A stretch of DNA of 33,927 bases from Pseudomonadota bacterium (GTDB lineage: Bacteria; Pseudomonadota; Alphaproteobacteria; Caulobacterales; Caulobacteraceae): NCBI GenBank assembly GCA_021816155.1, contig JAKAZA010000026.1, forward strand, positions 1 to 33,927, written 5' to 3'. Position 1 is the first letter of the stretch, and each line of letters begins with the position of its first letter. A model generated the notes under the pieces. It saw only the letters and a list, made by a program, of their open reading frames with translations. It searched no databases and was not told the DNA's origin. The position numbers and the translations under genes are program-made. This document shows, in pieces, positions 14,259 through 22,172 of this stretch.

Positions 14259-15548
14259 TCAGCTGCGCGTCGGGAGCACCACCGGAAGCTGCTCGAAGCC
14301 GTGCACGAACGAGGAAAGCGTCCGCTTGGGCGGGCCGACAAGCTCGATCCGCGGAAACCTCCTCAGGATCTCTTCCCAGATGATCTTGAGCTGCAGCTCG
14401 GCTAGCCGGTTGCCCACGCAGCGATGGATCCCGAAGCCGAACGACAGGTGCTGGCGCACGCGCGGCCGCTCGATCCAGTAGTCGTTCGGACGATCGATGA
14501 CGGTCTCGTCGCGGTTGCCGGAGATGTACCACATGACCACCTTGTCGCCCTCGCGGATCGTCTTGCCGCCGAACTCGATGTCACGCGTGGCGGTGCGGCG
14601 CATGTGGGCTAGCGGGGTTTGCCAGCGCACGGTCTCCGAGACCATGTTGGGAACAAGACCGGGATTGTCGCGCAGGACGCGGTCCTGATCGGGGTTCTGG
14701 TTCAGCGCCACGACCGAGCCCGAGATGGTGTTGCGCGTGGTGTCGTTGCCGCCGACGATCAGGAGGATCAGGTTCCCCAGGTACTCCATGCGGTCCATGT
14801 TCCTGGTGGATTCGCCGTGGGCCAGCATCGAGATCAGGTCGTTGCGCGGCTCGGACTTGACCCGTTCGTTCCAGAGCTGGGTGAAGTAGTCGACGCACTC
14901 CAGCATGTGCCGCTGGCGCCGCTGCTGATGCTCCTCGGGGTCGGTGGTGCCGAGCAGGCCGGATTCCGGCAGCGAGGTGGCCACGTCGGACCAGAAGGTC
15001 AGCTTGCGCCTGTCTTCCCAGGGAAAGTCGAAGAGTGTGGCGAGCGTCATCGTCGTGAGTTCGATCGAGACCTTGTCGACCCAGTTTAACTCCTCGCCGA
15101 TCGGCAGGTCGTCCAGGATCTTCGCCGCCCGCTCGCGGATGATCGGCTCGAGGTGCGCCAGGTGGGCCGGCGCCACGACCGGACTGACCGTCTTGCGCTG
15201 CTCGTCGTGCTTGGGGGGGTCCATGGCGATGAACATCGGCGTCTTGAAGTCGGCGCGCGGATCGCGCAGGCCGATCGCCGGCTCGGACGAGAACACCTCG
15301 TGGTTGGTGTCCACCGCCATGATGTCGTTGTAGCGGCTGATCGACCAGACCGGGCCGACCTCGAAGCTGGACGACATCGCGTAATGCACCGGGGCCTCGC
15401 GGCGCAGGCGCTCGAAGTAAGGGCCCCAGGTGTCGGTGAGGTAGATCTCCGGATCGGTGGGGTCGATGTCCTCGAGCCGCATGGCGTAGGCCCGTTCCCG
15501 CGCCGTCGCCAGGATGTCGTCGGCCTTGATCGCGGCTCCGTCGTCCAT
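14259..15548 (-). CDS. cyp153: Cytochrome P450, CYP153-type alkane/fatty-acid terminal hydroxylase
   Basis: 429 residues matching CYP153 closely along its length. Examples are the N-terminal LEDIDPTDPEIY, MFIAMDPPKHDEQRKTVSP, SIELTTMTLATLFDFPWEDR and VVMWYISGNRDE. The I-helix motif GGNDTTRN begins at residue 266, ExxR is Glu305-Arg308, and the heme loop FGFGIHRCVG has Cys377. CYP153 enzymes hydroxylate terminal carbons of alkanes or fatty acids, using electrons from a ferredoxin and an FAD reductase. Neither partner gene is adjacent, unlike many CYP153 operons. GGGAGG precedes the ATG at 15548. The enzyme is cytoplasmic and soluble. The chain-length preference cannot be read from sequence here. 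Confidence 0.93.
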   Translation of the reverse strand: MDDGAAIKADDILATARERAYAMRLEDIDPTDPEIYLTDTWGPYFERLRREAPVHYAMSSSFEVGPVWSISRYNDIMAVDTNHEVFSSEPAIGLRDPRADFKTPMFIAMDPPKHDEQRKTVSPVVAPAHLAHLEPIIRERAAKILDDLPIGEELNWVDKVSIELTTMTLATLFDFPWEDRRKLTFWSDVATSLPESGLLGTTDPEEHQQRRQRHMLECVDYFTQLWNERVKSEPRNDLISMLAHGESTRNMDRMEYLGNLILLIVGGNDTTRNTISGSVVALNQNPDQDRVLRDNPGLVPNMVSETVRWQTPLAHMRRTATRDIEFGGKTIREGDKVVMWYISGNRDETVIDRPNDYWIERPRVRQHLSFGFGIHRCVGNRLAELQLKIIWEEILRRFPRIELVGPPKRTLSSFVHGFEQLPVVLPTRS

Positions 15549-15674
15549 GACCGTTTTGCCTCCCGCGTCGAATTGTGCGCCGATGGTTCGCCCGGCGGCC
15601 CGGCGCCGTCAACCGCCGTCTTGCGGTCGGCGCGTCCGAGCACGTAAGGGGCCCGAGGCTCGAGGGAGGCGCGC

Positions 15675-16565
15675 ATGCTGCTGGAGATCGATCGCGTGCT
15701 GCTGGCTACGCCCGATGCGGCGGACGCGGCCGCGAAGTGGCGGGCGAGGGTGGGCGCCGAAGAGGTCGGCCGCGACCGGGTCGGCTGGCTGGGCGCGCGG
15801 CGCACCACGTTGCGGGCGGGTACCTCGGACCTCGAGCTGGTCGAGCCGGACGGCGAGGGGTTGCTGGCCGACGAGCTCCGCCGCCGCGGCCGCGCGCACC
15901 TGTTCGCCGCCGGCGCGACCGCCGACGATCCCGCCGCGATGGCGGCGCGCGCGGCGCGGGCGGGCGCGGCCTGCCACGCCGAGGGCGCGTCGCAGGTCAT
16001 CACCATCGAGATCGAGGGCGCGCCGATCCGCTTCGTCGTCTCGCCCCCGGCCGATCGCGCGAAGGCGGGCCGGCTCGATTTCCTCTACGAGGCGACGGTG
16101 CTGGCGGCGGACCAGGCAGGCGCGGTCGAGCGGATCTCACGCACGTTCGGTCTGGACAGCGCGCACTTCACCGAGATCACTTCAGAGACGTTCGGCTACA
16201 CGGGCGTGCTGACGCTGTTCCGGCCCGGCCAGCTACACCGCTTCGAGGTGATCACGCCGACCGACATGCAGAAGACCATGGGGCGCTACTACGCCCGCGA
16301 GCGCGCCTCGTTCTACATGGCGTTCGCCGAGAGCGGGCGGATGCTCGAGATCGAGCGCGGCGCGCGCGCCGACGGCGCCGGGATCACGGTCGATCGGCCG
16401 CCCGAGCGGGCGGATGCGATCACCGCCGACCAGCTCTGGCTGCACCCGCCGGCCATGGGCGGCATGATGCTGGGCGTCTCCCGGCCGACCATGGCGTGGC
16501 TCTGGTCCGGTGCGCCGGAGCGCGTGGAGAAGCTTCCAGCCGGGGCGAAGGCTCAGCGGCCGTAG
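15675..16565 (+). CDS. Glyoxalase-like (VOC superfamily) protein
   Basis: 296 residues made of two VOC-like halves, about 1-130 (IDRVLLATPDAADAAAKW, DLELVEPDG) and 135-260 (GRLDFLYEATVLAADQAGAV, HRFEVITP, YMAFAESGRML). VOC proteins bind metal and act as isomerases, dioxygenases or lyases, or merely bind small molecules. I cannot identify a full metal triad, so the reaction is unknown. GAGGGAGG precedes the ATG. It is divergent from the P450 gene, about 126 bases apart, and could share its control. Its 3' end overlaps the convergent secreted-protein gene by 13 bases. Confidence 0.75.
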   Translation: MLLEIDRVLLATPDAADAAAKWRARVGAEEVGRDRVGWLGARRTTLRAGTSDLELVEPDGEGLLADELRRRGRAHLFAAGATADDPAAMAARAARAGAACHAEGASQVITIEIEGAPIRFVVSPPADRAKAGRLDFLYEATVLAADQAGAVERISRTFGLDSAHFTEITSETFGYTGVLTLFRPGQLHRFEVITPTDMQKTMGRYYARERASFYMAFAESGRMLEIERGARADGAGITVDRPPERADAITADQLWLHPPAMGGMMLGVSRPTMAWLWSGAPERVEKLPAGAKAQRP

Positions 16566-16921
16566 CCGCCGAATCCGCCCTGGCCCTGGTCGATCCTGAG
16601 CGCAACGGCCGCGTTCTGGCCGATGGGCTGACAGATCGCCCCGCCCAGATGGCGGAAACCATACGATCCGACGCCGCCGTCCACTTCGCCGTGCGGAGTC
16701 GTGGCCAGGCTGCCGTCGGGCCTGACCTTCTCCGGGCCGCACGGCCCCATGGCCATCGGCGGTCGATTCGCTAGCGCCGGTCCGGCGTCCTGCAGCGGGG
16801 GTGGCGGCGTCGACGGCTGAGGCGCGGCGGGCGCGCCGCCGGCCGTCGCGATCGGCGCATCGGCGAGGGCCGGGCTCGCGACGATGAGTGAAATGAACGC
16901 CGCCAACGCCGCCGGCCGCAT
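16553..16921 (-). CDS. Small secreted Pro/Gly-rich protein, unknown function
   Basis: 122 residues from the ATG at 16921. A clear signal peptide, MRPAALAAFISLIVASPALA, is followed by a Pro/Ala-rich linker with runs of proline and then MAMGPCGPEKVRPDGS and HLGGAICQPIGQ, with two cysteines able to pair. The C-terminus is Gly-rich. A start at 16951 would only lengthen the basic n-region. No family recognised; likely periplasmic. It follows the SDR gene on the minus strand behind a strong hairpin, so it is probably transcribed separately. Confidence 0.65.
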   Translation of the reverse strand: MRPAALAAFISLIVASPALADAPIATAGGAPAAPQPSTPPPPLQDAGPALANRPPMAMGPCGPEKVRPDGSLATTPHGEVDGGVGSYGFRHLGGAICQPIGQNAAVALRIDQGQGGFGGYGR

Positions 16922-16994
16922 GGCGCACCCACTCCGAGGCCTCATCCTCACGCCACCATAGACGTCCGCGGTGTCGGGAATCTGTCGCCATGTT

Positions 16995-17028
16995 GCAGGC
17001 CGGTCGGGTTGCGCGCCGACCGGCCTGC
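16995..17028 (-). terminator. Strong hairpin downstream of the SDR gene
   Basis: GCAGGCCGGTCGG (16995-17007) and CCGACCGGCCTGC (17016-17028) are perfect complements, giving a 13-base stem with an 8-base loop, 14 bases beyond the SDR stop. No U-tract follows in either direction. Confidence 0.55.
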
Positions 17029-17042
17029 CGAAGGCCGCGGCC

Positions 17043-17972
17043 CTACGCGTTCGCCGGCGCGCGCTGCTGTTGCTGGCCGCCGCCGACGCCCGAAAGGGGC
17101 GTGAACTTCGCAGCCATCTTCGGCAGCGCCTCGGAGAGGATCGAGGACACCGTCCAATGGTCTGGCGCCGTCAGGCTTTCGACCGGGCGCGGCTGGCTGA
17201 ACAGCTCCAGCGTCTCGGACCTGGCGCCGAAGATCTGGCCCGACACGTCCTTCGCCGCCGGCGAGGCGAGGGCGACCGCCAGTCGCGCCGGCTGCTCGGG
17301 CTTCAGCGCCGCCTGCATCGCCTTCATTCGCGTCGCGGCCGCCTCGTCCTTGATCGGGATGGTGGCGATCAGGCGCGTCCAGGCGGTGGGCGCGATGATG
17401 TTGGAGCGCACGTTCTTCGACGCACCTTCCATCGCGATGATGCGCGACAGGCCCATGATGCCGAGCTTGGCCGCCGCGTAATTGGCCTGGCCGATGTTGC
17501 CGATCAGCCCCGACGTCGAGGTGAACAGCACGTAGGCGCCGTCGTTCTGGTTCCTGAAGTGCTCGATGGTGGCGCGGCAGACATTGTACGAGCCGCGCAG
17601 GTGGACCTCGATGACGATGTCCCAGTCCGCGTCGGCCATCTTGTGGAACATCGTGTCGCGCAGGATCCCCGCCGGGTTGATCACCGCGTGCAGGGCCCCG
17701 AACGAGTCCATCGCCTGCTCGAACATGCCCTTGACGGCCTTCATGTTCGAAACGCTCTCGGAGTTCGACACGGCCTCGCCGCCGGCCGCGCGGATCTCGG
17801 CCGCCACCGCTTCGGCCGGGCCCGCCGAGCCCTCGTCGCCGCCGCGCTCGCCGCCGCCCAGGTCGTTGACCACCACCTTCGCGCCCTCGCGCGCCGCGAT
17901 CAGCGCGCATTCCTTGCCGATGCCGTTGCCGCCGCCGGTGACCAGCACCACTCGTCCGTCCAAAGCGCCCAT
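17043..17972 (-). CDS. Short-chain dehydrogenase, MFE-2/3-hydroxyacyl-CoA dehydrogenase-like
   Basis: 309 residues with an N-terminal Rossmann domain. TGGGNGIG (12-19), NDLGGG (36-41), TSTSG with the catalytic Ser, and Tyr165/Lys169 (YAAAK) are present. The GILRD...MADADWD segment (102-118) is typical of the dehydrogenase unit of peroxisomal-type multifunctional enzyme 2, which oxidises (3R)-hydroxyacyl-CoA. The usual NNAG is INPAG here (98-102), with Pro replacing the structurally important second Asn. The C-terminal 50 residues end in a Gln-rich tail. A MaoC partner, needed after such a dehydrogenase in MFE-2 pathways, exists at 133-1085. It is divergent from another SDR. Confidence 0.85.
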   Translation of the reverse strand: MGALDGRVVLVTGGGNGIGKECALIAAREGAKVVVNDLGGGERGGDEGSAGPAEAVAAEIRAAGGEAVSNSESVSNMKAVKGMFEQAMDSFGALHAVINPAGILRDTMFHKMADADWDIVIEVHLRGSYNVCRATIEHFRNQNDGAYVLFTSTSGLIGNIGQANYAAAKLGIMGLSRIIAMEGASKNVRSNIIAPTAWTRLIATIPIKDEAAATRMKAMQAALKPEQPARLAVALASPAAKDVSGQIFGARSETLELFSQPRPVESLTAPDHWTVSSILSEALPKMAAKFTPLSGVGGGQQQQRAPANA

Positions 17973-18084
17973 GGCCTGCGCACTCCCTCTTGATTGGCGC
18001 GACGTCCGCGCCCGATTGATTGCATCCGGCGAGGTGATTGGGCGCCTGGCCGCAACGTAAGTCCACGCCGAAACGAGGAAGCGC

Positions 18085-18873
18085 ATGACAGACCTCTTCG
18101 ACATGACCGGCAAGACCGTGCTGATCACCGGCGGCAGCCGCGGGCTCGGCCGCGCGATGGCGCAGGGTTTCGCCGAGAAGGGCGCCGACATCGCCATCGT
18201 CAGCCGCAAGGCCGACGCCTGCGAGGCCGCGGCCGCCGAGATCGCCAAGCTCGGCGTGCGCACTTTCGCCTACGGCTGCCACATCGGCCGCTGGGACGAG
18301 ATCGAACCGATGTTCGAGGCGGTCTGGAACAACTTCGGCAAGGTCGACGTGCTGATCAACAACGCCGGCATGTCGCCGCTCTACCCGTCGCTGGGCGAGG
18401 TCAGCGAGCGGATGTTCGACTCCGTGGTCGGGGTGAACTTCAAGGGCCCCTTCCGGCTCGGCGCGATCGCTGGCGAGCGGATGATGAAGGCCGGTGGCGG
18501 CTCGATGATCAACATCTCCTCGACCGCCTCGATCAATCCGTCGCCCGGCACCGCGCCCTACAGCGGCGCCAAGGCCGCGCTCAACGCGCTGACCCAGTGC
18601 TTCGCCGCCGCGTTCCACCCGAAGGTGCGCGTCAACACGATCATCGTGGGGCCGTTCGCCACCGACGTGGCCGAGCACTGGCCCGATCCGCCGGATCCGG
18701 CGCGCCCGGGCCTCACCAAGTCCGGGCGCCGGGTCGGTCTGCCGCGAGAGATCGTCACCACGGCCCTCTATCTGGCGGCCGACGCTTCGGCCTACGTCAA
18801 CGGAGCGGCGATAAAGGTCGACGGCGGGGGCTGGGGCATGGGCCGCGCCGCCGAGGAAGCGGCGGTGGCGTGA
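18085..18873 (+). CDS. Short-chain dehydrogenase/reductase, classical type
   Basis: 262 residues. Cofactor motif TGGSRGLG is at 15-22, NNAG at 92-95, serine of ISSTAS at about 145, and Tyr159/Lys163 in YSGAK. SRK after the second strand suggests NADP could be accepted. It should interconvert an alcohol and a carbonyl; the substrate is unknown. ATG at 18085 has CGAGGAAG upstream. It heads a plus-strand series with DUF2889, thiolase and DUF35 genes, consistent with a role in acyl or steroid-like side-chain breakdown. Confidence 0.88.
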   Translation: MTDLFDMTGKTVLITGGSRGLGRAMAQGFAEKGADIAIVSRKADACEAAAAEIAKLGVRTFAYGCHIGRWDEIEPMFEAVWNNFGKVDVLINNAGMSPLYPSLGEVSERMFDSVVGVNFKGPFRLGAIAGERMMKAGGGSMINISSTASINPSPGTAPYSGAKAALNALTQCFAAAFHPKVRVNTIIVGPFATDVAEHWPDPPDPARPGLTKSGRRVGLPREIVTTALYLAADASAYVNGAAIKVDGGGWGMGRAAEEAAVA

Positions 18874-18906
18874 CCCGTTTGGTTGCCGTCGGGGAGGGGC
18901 TGTAAG

Positions 18907-18920
18907 GCTCCTTCGGGAGC
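18907..18920 (+). terminator. Short UUCG-loop hairpin after the SDR gene
   Basis: GCTCC, TTCG, GGAGC makes a 5-base stem capped by the very stable UUCG tetraloop, 34 bases after the SDR stop and 20 bases before the DUF2889 start. It could attenuate or protect the transcript; no T run follows. Confidence 0.3.
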
Positions 18921-18940
18921 GGGAGTTCGGGGAGTCGGAC

Positions 18941-19966
18941 ATGGCGGATGGCGAGCGGACGGCGATGTCGGCGCCGCGCAACCCGATCGGGCCCGCGCCG
19001 CCGCGCAGGGGCGGCTCCATTCGGCGCACGACAACGATCGAGACCACATGGCCGGACGGCCGCAGCGGCATGCTGACCATGGTCGGCCGGGCGCGCGACG
19101 CCGTCACGCCGGTCGGCGGCGGCGCGCCGCGTATCGCCGCGCATGACGAGTTCCGCGCCCGCTTGCGCGACCGGACGATCGCCGAGATCGAGGCGACGCC
19201 GGCGCGGCCTAAGATCGGCCAGCTGGTCGGCGCGCGCGGCGGCGGTCACCTGCGCATCCGGCTCGACGAGTTGATGCCCGAGGAGCGGGCCAACGCGACG
19301 CCGCTGCACCTGATCATCGACGACGTCTCCGGCGCCAGCCTCGTCGCTGGCTGGGCGTGGTCGCAGTGGTCGGACGAGTGGGGCCAGGACCGCGAGGCCG
19401 CGATGGCCGCCCAGGGCATGGACCCGGCGTCGATGCGCAAGCGCATGGAAGGGGTTTGCCACGGCTTCGCCCCCGGCTCGTCGGCGCTGAGCCGGCAAGG
19501 CATGTCGACCAACGCCGTCCCGGTGGTCGACCTGCGCAATCCCGACGATCCCGAAGGGTGGCACGCGTTCACTCAGCAGGATGGCGCGATCGGCATGCGG
19601 CGCGCCCGGCGTATCGACGTCTGGAAGGACGACCTGATCCGCATCGACGCCGGCTTCCAGGACAGCGCCACCCATCCGGACGGCGGCCGCGTCGCCATCC
19701 ACGAGTACCACCTGGCCGCGACCGCCGATCCGGTGTCGCGCAAGATGCTGAGCATCGAGGTCCAGCCGCGGGTGCTGCCGTTCCCCGAGTGCCCTGGCGC
19801 CTCGGCCAGCGCGCATCGCATCCTCGGCGCCGACCTCGCCGACCTCCGCGCCGAAGTGCTGAAGACATTCCCCGGCACGCTCGGCTGCACGCACCTGAAC
19901 GACATGCTGCGCGCCCTGGCCGAGGTCCCCGCGCTGCTGGCGAGGCTCGAGACGGCGCGCGCCTGA
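18941..19966 (+). CDS. DUF2889 domain-containing protein
   Basis: 341 residues. Family features include RRTTTIETTWPDGRSGMLTM near the N-terminus, HEYHLAATADPVSRKMLSIE, then VLPFPECPGA and the C-terminal FPGTLGCTHLNDMLRAL. These cysteines and the His (CTHLND) are typical of DUF2889. The family is found next to acyl-CoA and aromatic or steroid catabolic genes, but its biochemical role is undescribed. It looks like a double-length member, with the same type of fold possibly repeated. It lies between an SDR and a thiolase gene, all on the plus strand with gaps of about 65 bases. Confidence 0.85.
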   Translation: MADGERTAMSAPRNPIGPAPPRRGGSIRRTTTIETTWPDGRSGMLTMVGRARDAVTPVGGGAPRIAAHDEFRARLRDRTIAEIEATPARPKIGQLVGARGGGHLRIRLDELMPEERANATPLHLIIDDVSGASLVAGWAWSQWSDEWGQDREAAMAAQGMDPASMRKRMEGVCHGFAPGSSALSRQGMSTNAVPVVDLRNPDDPEGWHAFTQQDGAIGMRRARRIDVWKDDLIRIDAGFQDSATHPDGGRVAIHEYHLAATADPVSRKMLSIEVQPRVLPFPECPGASASAHRILGADLADLRAEVLKTFPGTLGCTHLNDMLRALAEVPALLARLETARA

Positions 19967-20028
19967 CCTTCCCGCAGGCGAGCGCGATGGCGTAGGCTGC
20001 CGCCAACGACTGAGGAGGAGGCGCGAAG

Positions 20029-21234
20029 ATGCCCGATCTGGCCGCGATCGTGGGAACGGCGCAGTACCGGCCGCAACGGCGCCAGGAGGCGCCGGCGATG
20101 TTCGCGCTCGATCAGGTGGCCGACCTGGCGGGGCTGGCGATGGCCGATGCGGGTCTTGCGCCGTCGCAGATCGACGGGCTCGCGGTGACCTCCGTCGGCT
20201 TCGGCGAGGTGCGCATGTTCGTGCCCGCCATGGTCGGTGAGTATCTCGGGCTGAAGCTCAACTACGGCGAAGTGGTCGACCTCGGCGGCGCCTGCGCGGT
20301 CGGCATGGCCTGGCGGGCGGCGGCCGCGATCGAGCTGGGGCTCTGCAACGCGGTGCTCTGCGTGATCCAGGCTCGGCCCAACCCCACCGACCCGCAGGCC
20401 CCGCCGCCCAGCCCGCTGGCGCGAAGGCTCGGCGCGACCAGCGCCTTCTACGGCGCGCCCGAGGCCGAGTTCGACGTGCCCTACGGCCACGTCGCCCAGA
20501 ACACCGGCTACGCGATGATCGCCCAGCGCTACGCCGCCGTTCACGGCTACGACTCCCGCGCCCTGGCCAAGATCGCCGCCGACCAGCGGACCAACGCCTG
20601 CGCCAACCCCGAGGCGATGTTCCACGGCCAGCCGATCACCGTCGACGACGTCCTGGCGAGCCGCATGATCGCCGACCCGCTGCATCTCCTGGAGATCGTG
20701 ATGCCGGTCACCGGCGGCGCGGCCTTCATCGTCGCGCGCAAGGACATCGAGCGGACGGGCCGCCATCGCCCGGCCCTGATCCGGGGCTTCGGCGAGTACA
20801 TCCAGTGCAAGTCGCCGAGCTACGCCGACGACATGCTGCTGACGCCGATCGGGCCGGCCTCGCGCCGCGCCTTCTCGATGGCCGGCCGCACGCCCGCCGA
20901 CATGGACATGGCGCAGGTCTACGACTGCTACACGATCACCGTGATGCTCACGCTCGAGGATGCGGGCTTCTGCGAAAAGGGGCAGGGCGCCCGCTTCGTC
21001 CGCGAGCACGATCTCACCTACAAGGGCGACTTCCCGCTCAACACCCACGGCGGCCAGCTGAGCTTCGGCCAGGCCGGGATGGCCGGCGGCATGTCGCAGC
21101 TCGTCGAGGCGGTGCGGCAGATCCAGGGCCGCTGCGGCGAGCGACAGGTCAAGCGCCACGACCTTGCCTACGTCTCCGGCACGGGCGGGGTGATGAGCGA
21201 GCAGGGCGCGCTCGTGCTGGAGGGCATGGCGTGA
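20029..21234 (+). CDS. Thiolase-superfamily protein (lipid-transfer-protein/acetyl-CoA acetyltransferase-like)
   Basis: 401 residues with the thiolase fold. GGACAVGM places a cysteine at residue 89, where thiolases have their nucleophile. The C-terminal motif NTHGGQLSFGQAGMAGG lacks the HP of the classical GHPxGA motif. Such proteins act as thiolases or, with DUF35 partners, as aldolases like Ltp2 in steroid side-chain removal. The stop overlaps the GTG start of the DUF35 gene by four bases, so the two should form one complex. GAGGAGGAGG lies just before the ATG. Thiolase versus aldolase activity cannot be settled by reading. Confidence 0.87.
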   Translation: MPDLAAIVGTAQYRPQRRQEAPAMFALDQVADLAGLAMADAGLAPSQIDGLAVTSVGFGEVRMFVPAMVGEYLGLKLNYGEVVDLGGACAVGMAWRAAAAIELGLCNAVLCVIQARPNPTDPQAPPPSPLARRLGATSAFYGAPEAEFDVPYGHVAQNTGYAMIAQRYAAVHGYDSRALAKIAADQRTNACANPEAMFHGQPITVDDVLASRMIADPLHLLEIVMPVTGGAAFIVARKDIERTGRHRPALIRGFGEYIQCKSPSYADDMLLTPIGPASRRAFSMAGRTPADMDMAQVYDCYTITVMLTLEDAGFCEKGQGARFVREHDLTYKGDFPLNTHGGQLSFGQAGMAGGMSQLVEAVRQIQGRCGERQVKRHDLAYVSGTGGVMSEQGALVLEGMA

Positions 21235-21644
21235 GCACGAACGTGACCGACAAGCCGCTGCCGCGCGTCACGCCGAAGACCCGGCCGTTCTGGGACGCGC
21301 TGAAGGCGCACCGCATCGACATCCAGCGCTGCGAGGACTGTCACGCCTGGGTCTTCTTCCCGCGCCTGCACTGCCCGAAGTGCTTCTCGAAGAACCTCAC
21401 CTGGACCACCGTATCCGGCGACGGCGAGCTCCTGACCTATACGCTGAGCCGCGTGCCGACCCTGCCCGAGCTGGCCGACGAGGTCCCGCAGATGCTGGCG
21501 GTGGTGAAGCTGGACGAGGGCGTGCACGTCAACACGACGCTGGTGCGGCTGGCGGAGAACCAGATCAGGGTCGGCATGCGCGTGAAACCGGTGTTCGACG
21601 ACATCGCCCCGGACGTGACCCTGCTGCGGTACACGGCCGCCTGA
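21231..21644 (+). CDS. DUF35 OB-fold protein with zinc ribbon (thiolase partner)
   Basis: 137 residues starting at GTG 21231, which overlaps the thiolase stop (GTGA). The N-terminal rubredoxin-like zinc ribbon has CEDC and CPKC pairs, followed by an acyl-CoA-binding OB-fold (GDGELLTYTLSRVP, NQIRVGMRVKPVF). DUF35 proteins bind the thiolase/Ltp partner and complete its activity. It is the last gene of the 18085-21644 series. Confidence 0.92.
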   Translation: MSTNVTDKPLPRVTPKTRPFWDALKAHRIDIQRCEDCHAWVFFPRLHCPKCFSKNLTWTTVSGDGELLTYTLSRVPTLPELADEVPQMLAVVKLDEGVHVNTTLVRLAENQIRVGMRVKPVFDDIAPDVTLLRYTAA

Positions 21645-21688
21645 TCGCCCATCGAGCGGCCGGGCGGGCTTGCCGGACAAGCTGCGAA

Positions 21689-21710
21689 ATGACAGCCTGG
21701 GTGTCATAAT
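21689..21710 (+). promoter_or_regulatory. Inverted repeat overlapping a -10-like CATAAT
   Basis: ATGACA and TGTCAT with a 7-base spacer form a perfect inverted repeat (21689-21707). The right arm runs into CATAAT (21705-21710), one base from the -10 consensus, 15 bases before the next ATG. It may be an operator over a promoter for 21726-23194. No clear -35 element is visible. Confidence 0.35.
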
Positions 21711-21725
21711 CTCGCCGGAGCCTTC

Positions 21726-22172
21726 ATGGGCCTTCTGCCGCCCTCGACCAACGCCGACTACCTCGGGGCGCGCGTCTCGGCCTGGTTCCTCGCGCTCGCC
21801 GCGGCGCTCACCCTCGGGCCGGGTCTCGTGCACAGCTTCCTGCCCGACGGCGGCATGACCAGCATCGCGGGCCTCGCGCCGGGCGCTGCGGCGCCGATGG
21901 TGCTGGGCGCGTTCCGCTGGGAGGGCGCGACGCAGCTAGCGTGGGGCGGAGCTATGCTCGCCGTCGCGCTGCGCTACCGCACGCTGACGCCGCTGTTCCT
22001 GGCGCTGCTGGCGCTGCAGGCGGGGCTCTCGGCGCTGGAGGTGTGGGTGCTCGCGCCGATGCAGGGCCATCGTCCGCCGGAGAACTATGGCGTGCTCGCC
22101 ACAGCGCCGCTGGCCGCCCTGTTCCTGATCCTGGCGCTGCGATCGCCATCCCGCCCGAGGAGACGCCGATGA
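21726..22172 (+). CDS. Small membrane protein, four predicted spans
   Basis: 148 residues with hydrophobic segments near residues 16-38, 50-64, 72-105 and 122-140, and a basic C-terminal tail (RPRRRR). No motif recognised. GGAG sits eight bases before the ATG. Its TGA overlaps the ATG of the GST-like gene (ATGA), so the two are translationally coupled, which may indicate a shared role that sequence alone does not reveal. Confidence 0.7.
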   Translation: MGLLPPSTNADYLGARVSAWFLALAAALTLGPGLVHSFLPDGGMTSIAGLAPGAAAPMVLGAFRWEGATQLAWGGAMLAVALRYRTLTPLFLALLALQAGLSALEVWVLAPMQGHRPPENYGVLATAPLAALFLILALRSPSRPRRRR

